Below are positions 1 to 8,200 of a stretch of DNA of 64,000 bases, one piece after another; within the stretch, counting starts at the first letter, position 1; every line of letters begins with the position of its first letter. This DNA comes from Acidobacteriaceae bacterium dw_441 (GTDB lineage: Bacteria; Acidobacteriota; Terriglobia; Terriglobales; Acidobacteriaceae). The stretch lies in NCBI GenBank assembly GCA_018449715.1, contig JAAVVA010000003.1:434001-498000 (forward strand), given 5' to 3'. Below the pieces are notes generated by a model, which did not search any database, was not told the origin of the DNA, and was given only the letters and a program-made list of their open reading frames with translations. The position numbers and the translations under genes are program-made.

Positions 1-1320
1 CACCAGCACCGCCAGGGAAGCGGTCGTCACGACGACCATCGGCTTCACCGTCAACTCGTCGAAGCGAGGATACTGTGAGCCATACGTATGCCGCACCATC
101 GTGACCGCCACATATGCTAACCCGCTACCCAGTAGCGCTCCTACCAGCGACAGCAGCACGCTCTCTGTTACCAGTTGTTGCAGCAGTCTGCCAAAGCTCG
201 CCCCCAGCGCCGACCGCAACGACATCTCCTCCATGCGATTTGCTGCGCGACCGATCTGTAGATTCGCTGCATTTGCACATGCGATCAGCAGCAGCACACT
301 AACGCCTCCCAGCAGGGCCAGCAGTGGACGCTGCACATCATCCACAATCACACTTTGATACGACCGTACCCCCAGATGCCGAGACTTCTCAGCGTACCTT
401 CTCTCCGTGTGTGTAAAGATGCTCTCCGCATCTGCCAGCGCCTGCTGTTTCATTATCCCCGGCTTCAGCCGGGCAATTGTTGCCGCGGACTCGAACCTGA
501 ACTCGTCTTCGCTTGAAGCATTCACTGTAAGCGGCATATACACCACAGCTTCACCCGTACCCAAAGGCACATGCACTCCCGGCGACAACACGCCCACTAT
601 CGTCCGCAATTGCCCTGCCACCATCAGAGTTGAGCCGATTGCGTGCAAATCAGAATGCATCCGCTCGCGCCAGAACTCGTCGCTTACCACCACACCCAGG
701 CCATCTGCGTCCTCCGCTCCCATCACTCGCCCAAGCCTCGCTCCGACACCGAGCATCGAAAAGAAGTTCGGTGTAATCTCCACCAGCGCAGTGATACGTG
801 TATCGTCTTTTGTGCGCACCGGGCGCACCATCGTGTTGAAGCCAGCGAGCCCTTCAAATGAGCGTGTATCGTGACGAAGCGCTGCAATCACCGAATATGA
901 CAGCGCCTGCGGAGAGGCCGATGTCCCATGCACTCCACCGTTTTCGTAGATCTGCACCAGTTGCTCCGGGTGCGGCAGCGCCACCGGCCGCATCAGGATG
1001 GACTCCACAATCGCCAGCATTGCCGTCACAGATCCTAATCCCAGGGCCAATGTCATCACCAGCGTGATCGTGTACGCGGGAACCCTGCGCAAGCTCCGCA
1101 CCGCATAGCGAATATCCTGCACAAGCCGCTCCAGCCACACCCCTCCCCACACCTCGCGCGAGGCCTCCGCTGCTGTCAGTGGATTGCCGAACTTCAGCCT
1201 TGCCGCGCGTCGGGCCTCTTCGAGCGTCATCCCCGCCGCAAGGTTCTCCTCCGTCTCCAACGCAACGTGCTCGTCGAACTCCTCCAGCAACTGCTTCCTG
1301 CGGCGTCTCCAGGTAAACAT
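1..1320 (-). CDS. MacB/FtsX-like ABC transporter permease, ADOP type (3' end outside the window)
   Basis: Inner-membrane permease of the acidobacterial duplicated orphan permease (ADOP) kind. It has MacB-type periplasmic and FtsX domains but no ATPase gene nearby. The start at 1320 reads MFTWRRRRKQLLEEFDEH. The first ~75 residues form the 'permease prefix' region (ETEENLAAGMTLEEARRAAR), followed by the first membrane segment near residue 90 (AYTITLVMTLALGLGSVTA), a MacB_PCD-like periplasmic region, and an FtsX block (VSVLLLIACANAANLQIGRAA) near residue 360. 440 codons are visible and the second FtsX block lies beyond base 1. It starts 11 bases after the padR stop, so it is probably co-transcribed with and repressed by PadR. 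The transported substrate is unknown. Confidence 0.9.
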   Translation of the reverse strand, partial: MFTWRRRRKQLLEEFDEHVALETEENLAAGMTLEEARRAARLKFGNPLTAAEASREVWGGVWLERLVQDIRYAVRSLRRVPAYTITLVMTLALGLGSVTAMLAIVESILMRPVALPHPEQLVQIYENGGVHGTSASPQALSYSVIAALRHDTRSFEGLAGFNTMVRPVRTKDDTRITALVEITPNFFSMLGVGARLGRVMGAEDADGLGVVVSDEFWRERMHSDLHAIGSTLMVAGQLRTIVGVLSPGVHVPLGTGEAVVYMPLTVNASSEDEFRFESAATIARLKPGIMKQQALADAESIFTHTERRYAEKSRHLGVRSYQSVIVDDVQRPLLALLGGVSVLLLIACANAANLQIGRAANRMEEMSLRSALGASFGRLLQQLVTESVLLSLVGALLGSGLAYVAVTMVRHTYGSQYPRFDELTVKPMVVVTTASLAVLV

Positions 1321-1331
1321 CGTCTTCTCCC

Positions 1332-1691
1332 CTACGACTTTTCTTCCACTACAGGAGCAAGAACCCTCGCCATTGCATCGACAAGTCGTTCCCACCGAGA
1401 GGTCTCCGCATGTAACTGCTTTCTCCCCTTTGCGGTCAGTCGATAGAAACGCGCCTTACGATTGTTCTCCGAGATTCCGTCCTCTGCCGCAATCAGTCCC
1501 GATTGCAACAGACGTTGCAGCGCCGGGTACAGCGAACCATGTCCTACCTGCAGCATCTCCTCCGATCGTTGTTCAATCCTCCGCGCAATCGCATGCCCGT
1601 GCGTCTGTCCCGCTGCCAGCGTCTGCAGGATCAGTAGATCCAGCGTTCCCTGCATCAATTCAAGCTGTTTATTTTTCTCTCTGGTCGTCAT
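1332..1691 (-). CDS. PadR family transcriptional regulator
   Basis: Winged-helix repressor of the short PadR type (119 aa from ATG 1691). The PadR core is visible: [16 protein letters not shown] at the N-terminus, then [10 protein letters not shown], and the wing region [16 protein letters not shown], ending in a dimerisation helix with [16 protein letters not shown]. PadR genes commonly sit directly upstream of ADOP permeases in acidobacteria, as here. A TTG at 1700 is in frame, but ATG 1691 is preferred because a promoter places the transcript start almost at this ATG (see 1689-1728). No ribosome binding site precedes either codon, which fits a leaderless mRNA. Autorepression is likely from the inverted repeat around the promoter. 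Confidence 0.9.
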   Translation of the reverse strand: MTTREKNKQLELMQGTLDLLILQTLAAGQTHGHAIARRIEQRSEEMLQVGHGSLYPALQRLLQSGLIAAEDGISENNRKARFYRLTAKGRKQLHAETSRWERLVDAMARVLAPVVEEKS

Positions 1692-1728
1692 TCGACCCAA
1701 GGCTAGATCTGCTCAGGTCGAATGTCAA
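1689..1728 (-). promoter_or_regulatory. padR promoter with overlapping inverted-repeat operator
   Basis: On the minus strand TTGACA (1723-1728) and TAGCCT (1700-1705) are separated by exactly 17 bases. The -10 box ends 8 bases before ATG 1691. A perfect 9-base inverted repeat, CATTCGACC / GGTCGAATG (arms at 1689-1697 and 1716-1724, spacer 18), spans the -10 region and touches both the -35 box and the start codon. This is a credible PadR autoregulatory operator and predicts a nearly leaderless transcript. Confidence 0.6.
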
Positions 1729-1962
1729 GGGGAGTGTCTTGTCGTCTAACCGAATGGGACTTCTAAACAGCTTCAACCCCTCGGGCTAATATGTCAGTTC
1801 GAACCCGTAGTGTTCGTTTCTGGACACGCGCGGCAGGAAATGGACACTTTTCGCGTGCGATGCAACATGAAAGCCCTGTACTTTGAATAAGTTTCGCTTC
1901 AATACTTATGGCACGGGCCGTGCAGCTTACAGGGGAACGGTATCCGCGATCGAGGTGACGGG

Positions 1963-4509
1963 ATGGGGTTTTGGAATGAGGATATACAGCATGGCCTTCG
2001 CAGGCTGCGGCGTTCCCCCGGGTTTGCCGCAACGGCACTGCTAACCCTGGCACTGGGGATCGGCGCGACGACAGCGATTTTTACGCTGATCTATCAGGTG
2101 ATCCTGCGATCGATGCCGGTCGAGCATCCGGAGCAGCTCTATAAGGTGGGCAAGGACATCGATTGCTGTGTCGACGGAGGGTTGCAGGGCGATTGGAGAC
2201 TCTTCTCCTACGACCTCTACCGCACGCTGCGCGATCATACGCCGTACGCGGAAGGCGTGGCCGCAGTGCAGTCGGGCAACATTATGGTGGCAGCGCATCG
2301 GGTACACGAGACTGCGGCACAGCCACTGTACCTCCGCATGGTTTCGGGCAATTACTTCGATGTGCTGCGCGTACATCCGTATTCAGGCCGTCTGCTGAGT
2401 CCGAAGGACGACCGCGTGGGCGCACCCCCGGTCGCGGTCATTAGCTATCCCATCTGGCAGACGAAGTTTCATTCCGATCCAAGCCTGGTGGGTGAAACAG
2501 TGACGATGACGGGCCATCCGGTGACGATTGTGGGCATCACAGCGCCGAACTTTATGGGAGACCGCAATACAGCCGATCCAGTAGGAGTGTGGCTACCGCT
2601 GGCGCAGGAGCCAGCCTTTACGATGCGCCGCCTCTACGAGCAGCCGAATGCACACTGGTTGGACCTGCTGGTACGGATACCAGATGCGAAGAAGGTGCCG
2701 CAGGTGGAAAGCGCGCTGCGCTTAACTCTGGTGCAGTGGATACTGGCAAATCGCGATCCACAATCGCGCGATACGATGACCGAGATCAACAAGCAGACAA
2801 CGGAACTGGCCCCGGCGAGTGGCGGCATAAATGATCTGCGTGACGATTATGAGAAGAGCCTGACGATGCTGCAAATGATCGCTGCCTTTGTGCTGCTGAT
2901 CGCCTGTGCCAATCTGGCGAACCTGATGCTGGTGCGCGGAGTGGCTCGACGACAGGAGCTGAGTGTACGATCTGCGCTTGGCGCTTCACGAGCGCGGCTG
3001 GTGCGCGAGATGCTGGTGGAGGCAGTGTTGCTGGCAATAATCGGAGGCCTGCTGGGGCTGGTGGTTTCATTTGTTGGCGTAAAGGGAATGCTGGCGTTGG
3101 CAATGCGAGGAGCGGAGATTGTGCCCTTGAGCCCTTCTCCCTCGCTGCCGGTGCTTGGGTTTGCGCTGGCGGTCTCAATGCTGACCGGAGTGTTGTTCGG
3201 AATTGCTCCGGCACTGATCGCCGCGCGCGCAAACCCTGTAGAGGCGCTGCGTGGGGCCAACCGTGCAACGGGGCACACAAGCGGGTTGCAGAGAGTGCTG
3301 GTGATCGTGCAGGCGGCGCTGTCCGTAGCGCTATTGAGCACGGCAGGGCTGCTGATTATGAGTCTGAATAAGCTGGAAAGCCAGAACTTTCGCTTCGAGA
3401 CACATGGGCGTGTGATCGCATTCATCGACCTGCAGGCAGCGGGCTATAAATACGAGCAATTGGATGGTTTGTATAAACAGATCGATCAGACCTTTGCCGA
3501 AATTCCGGCTCTACATGACGTGGCCTATGCGACCTATGGGCCGATGGCGTTCAACAACTGGAGCACAGGGATCGCTGTGGAGGGCGGCAATCCAGAGGCG
3601 CAGCTGTCTGCAAGCTATTCAGCGGTGAGTCCTCGGTTCTTCGATGCGATAGGGACGCGAGTGTTGCTGGGTAGGACGTTCACAGAGAGTGATTCCGCGA
3701 CGAGCACGCATGTAGCGGTGGTGAACCAGACGTTTGTAAAGAAGATGCTCGATGGCAAACCGCCAATCGGACTGCGGTTTGGCCCAGATCACAGGATGGC
3801 GGGCGAGTACCAGATCGTCGGTGTGGTGGATGATTCCAAGTACGGCGATCCGTCGAAGGCAACCCGCCCGATGTTCTTCACACCATTGGCGCAGACGACA
3901 AGCTATGACCGTATCAATGCTCCGGCAACGGTCATCGAGCAGGCAAATAAGGCAGAGCAATACAAACACTTTGCCTCGAACCTGATTGCACGTTACGATG
4001 GCGATGCGGCTTCGGCGACCGCGGCAGTACGCAAGGCGCTGAACCAGGTCAACCCGGAGATTGCGATTACGCGCCTCTCTACCTATGACGATCAGGTGGG
4101 CAACTACTTTACTCACCAGCGGCTGGTGGTGCGGCTGACAGCGATCTTCGGAGCGCTCGCGCTGATGCTGGCCTCGATCGGGTTATACGGAGTAACAGCG
4201 TATGGAGTGGCACAGAGGATTCCGGAGATTGGTGTTCGTATGGCGCTGGGCGCAGACCGCGGCAGCGTAGTCAGGCTGGTGCTGCGAGGAGCAGCCATGC
4301 AGACGGCACTCGGCGTCCTGGCGGGAGTTCCGCTGGCTCTGGCAGGCGGGCGATTGCTCGAGTCGCAGCTCTACGAGGTAAAGGGGATCAACGTGCCAAC
4401 GCTGATGGGAGCATGCGCAGTGATGGTGTTGAGTGCGCTGCTGGCAAGTGCGCTTCCAGCGCGGAAGGCTGCGAGTGTAGAACCGATGCAGGCTCTCAGG
4501 ATGGAGTAA
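1963..4509 (+). CDS. MacB/FtsX-like ABC transporter permease, ADOP type
   Basis: Full-length 848-aa ADOP permease. A first membrane helix lies near residue 25 (ATALLTLALGIGATTAIFTL), then a large MacB-like periplasmic domain. FtsX block 1 starts around residue 305 (MIAAFVLLIACANLANLMLV) and contains the conserved RRQELSVRSALGASR loop. A second periplasmic domain follows, and FtsX block 2 lies near residue 715 (ALALMLASIGLYGVTAYGVA) with its matching RIPEIGVRMALGADR loop. Unlike its divergent neighbour it lacks the permease prefix region. GAGGTGACGGG precedes ATG 1963. No ATPase or adaptor gene is adjacent, so partner and substrate are unknown. It is separately promoted from, and divergent to, padR. 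Confidence 0.92.
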   Translation: MGFWNEDIQHGLRRLRRSPGFAATALLTLALGIGATTAIFTLIYQVILRSMPVEHPEQLYKVGKDIDCCVDGGLQGDWRLFSYDLYRTLRDHTPYAEGVAAVQSGNIMVAAHRVHETAAQPLYLRMVSGNYFDVLRVHPYSGRLLSPKDDRVGAPPVAVISYPIWQTKFHSDPSLVGETVTMTGHPVTIVGITAPNFMGDRNTADPVGVWLPLAQEPAFTMRRLYEQPNAHWLDLLVRIPDAKKVPQVESALRLTLVQWILANRDPQSRDTMTEINKQTTELAPASGGINDLRDDYEKSLTMLQMIAAFVLLIACANLANLMLVRGVARRQELSVRSALGASRARLVREMLVEAVLLAIIGGLLGLVVSFVGVKGMLALAMRGAEIVPLSPSPSLPVLGFALAVSMLTGVLFGIAPALIAARANPVEALRGANRATGHTSGLQRVLVIVQAALSVALLSTAGLLIMSLNKLESQNFRFETHGRVIAFIDLQAAGYKYEQLDGLYKQIDQTFAEIPALHDVAYATYGPMAFNNWSTGIAVEGGNPEAQLSASYSAVSPRFFDAIGTRVLLGRTFTESDSATSTHVAVVNQTFVKKMLDGKPPIGLRFGPDHRMAGEYQIVGVVDDSKYGDPSKATRPMFFTPLAQTTSYDRINAPATVIEQANKAEQYKHFASNLIARYDGDAASATAAVRKALNQVNPEIAITRLSTYDDQVGNYFTHQRLVVRLTAIFGALALMLASIGLYGVTAYGVAQRIPEIGVRMALGADRGSVVRLVLRGAAMQTALGVLAGVPLALAGGRLLESQLYEVKGINVPTLMGACAVMVLSALLASALPARKAASVEPMQALRME

Positions 4510-4611
4510 AAAAAACAGACTCCTCTCAACGGCTAGCGGCAACGTGGCTAGGTATCAAAAATTACGAGTGGCACACTTTCTGTCGTACCGCTGCAACGCT
4601 TCCAATGTTAG

Positions 4612-4646
4612 AAGGCCCCGGTAGAAACTGACCGGGGCCTTTCGTT
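4612..4646. terminator. Bidirectional intrinsic terminator
   Basis: Perfect 11-bp stem (4612-4622 with 4631-4641), 8-base loop, then a T-rich tail on the plus strand. It lies between convergent genes ending at 4509 and 4696. Confidence 0.85.
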
Positions 4647-4695
4647 TATCTGCGCAATTTCTTGTGGCGAATATAGGCTGAAAAGCAGGTGCTTT

Positions 4696-5568
4696 CTATA
4701 CTTTCAGGCTCTTAAGGAAAGGGATGCTCAGGGGCATCAGTGTGGCACCCTGTTCCAATTCGACAAAGTAGTTTTTGATATGAGCCTTCTTTGCCGCGGT
4801 GAAGATCTTCTTCCAGTCCACCACGCCTTTGCCCAGTGGTACTTCTTTTGCTTTGCCATCGGGGCCAACAACCCAGTCCTGACAGTGCATGGAGATGTAG
4901 CGGTCAGGGTAGCGAGCAAAGTAATCCAACGGATCGAAACCGTTCTGCATGGTGGAGACTTGGAACTGTAACTTCACGGTCGTTGGATCCAGTCGCTCGA
5001 TCTCCATGTCGTAAACACGCTTGCCGTCGATGCTCGTTGTCTCGAAGCCCTCGTTGTGCAGCACCGCCACGAGGCCCGCATCATGCGCTTTTGCCGCGAA
5101 GATATTGAAGAGATCGGTGATGCGATTTACGTCGTCCACGGTGGGCGGAATTCCTTTGCGCATCGTGCCGAAGCCAAGGCTGGCTGTGGCCATCTGCGTC
5201 AGGCCAAATTCCTTCGCCCATGCGATGCGCTCCTCCGCCTGGTTGAACAGCTCCCCTGTGCCAAAGTGAGCGCTGATGCATGTAAGCCCGTAGTCACTCA
5301 GCATTTTGTGCAGCTCCTGCGGCTTGTACTGGGCCAGGCTGGAGAAATCCCTATACCCAAATGGCGAGCAAAGCTCGATCGTCTGAAAACCCGCCGCGGA
5401 AAGGCCTTTCATAGTTCCTGCGAAGTCTGTGTTGATGGAGGAGCGGACGGGATATGTTTGGCAGCCGATTGGCAGGCCCAGAGGGTCGGCCAGCAAAGAT
5501 GGGGCGGCAGTAAGGGCAACGGCGGCGGCGGCACCGTGCGTGAGGAAGCTACGTCGAGTCATCGGCAT
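4696..5568 (-). CDS. Tat-exported sugar phosphate isomerase/epimerase-like TIM-barrel protein
   Basis: 290 aa. The N-terminus MPMTRRSFLTHGAAAAVALT is a twin-arginine signal ending near LLADP. The rest resembles the xylose isomerase-like TIM barrel (AP endonuclease 2 superfamily): GLPIGCQTYPVRSSI opens strand 1, ISAHFG and LHNEGF are metal-site-type strand ends, and SMHCQDW and VELEQG follow. An export signal suggests action on extracytoplasmic sugars or polyols rather than on sugar phosphates. It is the last gene of the sulfatase-sulfatase-FGE run, 116 bases after FGE, so it may work on the desulfated product. AGGAG lies 11 bases before ATG 5568. The substrate cannot be told from sequence. 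Confidence 0.85.
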   Translation of the reverse strand: MPMTRRSFLTHGAAAAVALTAAPSLLADPLGLPIGCQTYPVRSSINTDFAGTMKGLSAAGFQTIELCSPFGYRDFSSLAQYKPQELHKMLSDYGLTCISAHFGTGELFNQAEERIAWAKEFGLTQMATASLGFGTMRKGIPPTVDDVNRITDLFNIFAAKAHDAGLVAVLHNEGFETTSIDGKRVYDMEIERLDPTTVKLQFQVSTMQNGFDPLDYFARYPDRYISMHCQDWVVGPDGKAKEVPLGKGVVDWKKIFTAAKKAHIKNYFVELEQGATLMPLSIPFLKSLKV

Positions 5569-5684
5569 GCGGTTGGCTTCTCCTGATACGTGTTTCCAAG
5601 AAGACTACGATAGTTTCGTCTTGCGGCGAAAGTTGCTTTTCGTAGTCGCTACCGCGGTCATGCCCTTGGAGAAGGCGCTGCCAG

Positions 5685-6701
5685 TTATCCGAGATTTTTT
5701 ACGCAGCGAAAACCTATGTTAGAGGCAGAGCTGTCCGGTGTATTGGAGGTTCTGGCGGCCACCCGATAACGGTTGCAATAGGAAGCATGGCAGAGGAAGG
5801 AGCCTCCCTTCATGACCTTGGCCTGTCCATCTGCCGGACCGGCTGGGTCGTGCAGTACGTTTGCGGTGGAGGGAATTGCAAACCAGTCCGCACACCATTC
5901 CCAGACATTTCCAGTTGCAGAGTAGATGCCGTAGTTGTTCGGAGGAAAAGCCTCGACAGGGCATGTGCCCGGGTAGCCATCCTCAGCCGTATCCTCATGG
6001 GGGAATCGCCCTTGCCATACGTTGGACAGGTGCTTTCCCTGCGGAGTTAAATCATCCCCCCAGGGAAACAGCTTTTGCTCAAGCCCTCCGCGTGCGGCAT
6101 ACTCCCATTGAGCTTCTGTCGGAAGCGATTTGGAGGCCCAGCGCGCATAGGCCTGGGCATCGTTCCATGAGACATGAACCACAGGATGATCCATGCGGCT
6201 TTCGACGCTGCTGCCTGGTCCCTCTGGCTGTTTCCAGAAGGCTGCGGGAACCTTGCACCACCACGGCGCCTGCGCGACCGTGTCTTCTACCAGTTCTTCA
6301 AAGCGGTCTTCTGCGATATGCAGCCAGAAGACAAAGGACCATCCGAACAATTCAGCTTCGGTGCGATATTTTGTCGCATCGACAAATGCAGCAAACTCTC
6401 GATTGGTTACGGGATGCGCGTCAACCGCAAAGGGAGAGAGCGATACAGGCCTGATGGGACCTTCGCCATCAGCCGGAAAACCATAGGGATAATCTGTCCC
6501 CATCTGAAAGATTCCACCGGGCAATGGCACCATCGCATCCTGAGAGATATCAGGATGTGATGGTGTTGAAGTCGTTTGTGCGGCCTCCGGCATCGCAAGA
6601 GCGATTCGCGCAAGCTGTGGTGTGCAGCATGAGTGTGTCTCTTTTTTGAGAGGCGTTTGCTCTGCCGGGATTGTGTGCGTGTTCTCCTGGTCGGCTGACA
6701 T
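5685..6701 (-). CDS. Formylglycine-generating enzyme (aerobic sulfatase maturase)
   Basis: 338 aa. Copper-dependent FGE oxidises the cysteine of a CxPxR motif in sulfatases to C-alpha-formylglycine. The FGE-sulfatase fold begins near residue 57 (MVPLPGGIFQMGTDYP). The C-terminal part KGGSFLCHASYCNRYR holds the two active-site cysteines, C304 and C309, spaced as in human FGE (CHRSYC), and the typical NTPDSSASNIGFRC follows. Most FGE-fold proteins lack this pair, so true maturase activity is well supported. There is no signal peptide: it should act in the cytoplasm before Tat export of its substrates. It starts 17 bases after the stop of a sulfatase gene. Residues 24-30 (SCCTPQL) resemble a sulfatase CTPxR motif; see findings. 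Confidence 0.93.
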   Translation of the reverse strand: MSADQENTHTIPAEQTPLKKETHSCCTPQLARIALAMPEAAQTTSTPSHPDISQDAMVPLPGGIFQMGTDYPYGFPADGEGPIRPVSLSPFAVDAHPVTNREFAAFVDATKYRTEAELFGWSFVFWLHIAEDRFEELVEDTVAQAPWWCKVPAAFWKQPEGPGSSVESRMDHPVVHVSWNDAQAYARWASKSLPTEAQWEYAARGGLEQKLFPWGDDLTPQGKHLSNVWQGRFPHEDTAEDGYPGTCPVEAFPPNNYGIYSATGNVWEWCADWFAIPSTANVLHDPAGPADGQAKVMKGGSFLCHASYCNRYRVAARTSNTPDSSASNIGFRCVKNLG

Positions 6702-6718
6702 CGATCATCCCCAATTCG

Positions 6719-8176
6719 TTACGGGTACAGCTTTGCGTCTATGATCTCAGGTTCCACCTCGCCTGCTGCTACCAAAAGCTTCTTCAGCTGCCCGCGCAGC
6801 TCATCTGCCTTTGCTCGGTACTCCTTGCGTCCTGCAAGATTTACCAACTCATGCGGGTCTGCGCGCTGATCGTAGAACTGATATTCATGATAAGCGGTTG
6901 AGGAGGTTTGTTTCGTATCGCCTGAAAGATCGGCGACACAGTACGTCCAGTCCTTCGTTCGAATGGCGCGGCCAGTCAACGACTCGCTGATCTGAATCAG
7001 TTGTTGATTCGGCCAGTGTTGCCTGGCCTCTGGTCCGTCGAGAAGAGGGAGCACGCTCCGTCCTTTCCACGTATTTGGGACAGAGGCTCCGGCGGTTTCC
7101 AGCAGAGTTGGGGCCACGTCGATCAAACCCACCAGCTCCGAAATCTGTTGTGCCCTGTGAAATCCGGGTCCGTCGATAATGAACGGGATACGGATCGAGC
7201 TGTTGTGCGTACTGCGTTTGTACTCCTGATTACGAGTCATGAAGTGGCAGCCATGATCGCTGATGAAGACAAAGATTGTATTCTCGGCAAGCTGTTCCTC
7301 TTCGAGCACACGACGGATTCTACCCACGGATGCGTCGATGGCTTCGATGCATCCGTAGTAATCCGGAAGCTGCGCCTGCCATGTGCCGGGGTGGACGCGC
7401 AGGTCCTCCGGTACGGTCGAATTGATGAAACGCGCTGCAGCGCCTTTGGGTGCGATCGGTTGTCCCATGTCATTTTGCTGGTGAGGTTCCAGCTGAGAGA
7501 TGAAGAGAAAAAATGGCTTGTCCTGCTTCTGTCGGAGAAACCGTTCTGCTCGATCTGTCAAAAAGTCGACGCGGTATTCATCTTTGTAAGTGATCGGATT
7601 ATTGTCGCGATCCCATATGGTTCCTTCATAGGGATGCGAGGTCCCCTCGATTGCGTTCGAGCCCTCCCAAAGATCAAGAAATCCGCCACGATGCTCCGCT
7701 TTGACGGCTCCTCGTCCTCCGCCCTGTTGCGGGCTACCAGGCGCAAGATGCCATTTGCCAATCAGGTTTGCGCTGTAACCCACCTTGCGTAACTCGCTGG
7801 CAAGCGTTGGAAGTGTCTGGTCAAGACCAAGTCCGTTGCGCCACACTCCAGTCTCCGTGGCATAGCGGCTGGTGAAGAGAACTGAGCGAGCAGGAGCGCA
7901 TACTGGCTGGTTCGTCACCGTCTGGACAAAGTTCGTTCCCCTCGCCGCAAGTGCGTCGATGTTTGGCGTGTGGGTGGAACCGTTCAGCCCATTGGCTCCC
8001 ACGAAGTCCCAGCGAAACTGGTCAGAGAGGTAAAGGACGATGTTCGGCTTTTTCGCCGAGGCCTTGCCTGCACCCTGTTGCTGAGCGCTCGCCGCGGAGG
8101 AGGGAACCGTGGCAGCGATAGCTGCTGCCACGGAGGACTTTAGAAAGTTCCTGCGATCTTCTGCATGGTTCGCCAA
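6719..8176 (-). CDS. Tat-exported sulfatase (type I, formylglycine-dependent)
   Basis: 485 aa, sulfatase family S1. Tat motif RRNFLK lies at residues 8-13 and the signal ends near ASAQ. Metal ligands D52-Q53 sit in VLYLSDQFRWD. The maturation motif CAPAR is at 93-97, so Cys93 is converted to formylglycine. FVFISDHG supplies the second metal-site Asp-His. The D-Q rather than D-D pair is common in some sulfatase subfamilies. The start is TTG 8176 with AGGAG 8 bases upstream; no ATG is available before the Tat motif. It lies 24 bases after the upstream sulfatase gene, in one operon. It hydrolyses sulfate esters outside the cytoplasm; the carbohydrate or aryl substrate is unknown. Confidence 0.92.
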   Translation of the reverse strand: MANHAEDRRNFLKSSVAAAIAATVPSSAASAQQQGAGKASAKKPNIVLYLSDQFRWDFVGANGLNGSTHTPNIDALAARGTNFVQTVTNQPVCAPARSVLFTSRYATETGVWRNGLGLDQTLPTLASELRKVGYSANLIGKWHLAPGSPQQGGGRGAVKAEHRGGFLDLWEGSNAIEGTSHPYEGTIWDRDNNPITYKDEYRVDFLTDRAERFLRQKQDKPFFLFISQLEPHQQNDMGQPIAPKGAAARFINSTVPEDLRVHPGTWQAQLPDYYGCIEAIDASVGRIRRVLEEEQLAENTIFVFISDHGCHFMTRNQEYKRSTHNSSIRIPFIIDGPGFHRAQQISELVGLIDVAPTLLETAGASVPNTWKGRSVLPLLDGPEARQHWPNQQLIQISESLTGRAIRTKDWTYCVADLSGDTKQTSSTAYHEYQFYDQRADPHELVNLAGRKEYRAKADELRGQLKKLLVAAGEVEPEIIDAKLYP

Positions 8177-8200
8177 TGGATATGCTCCTGAATAGCTGTC

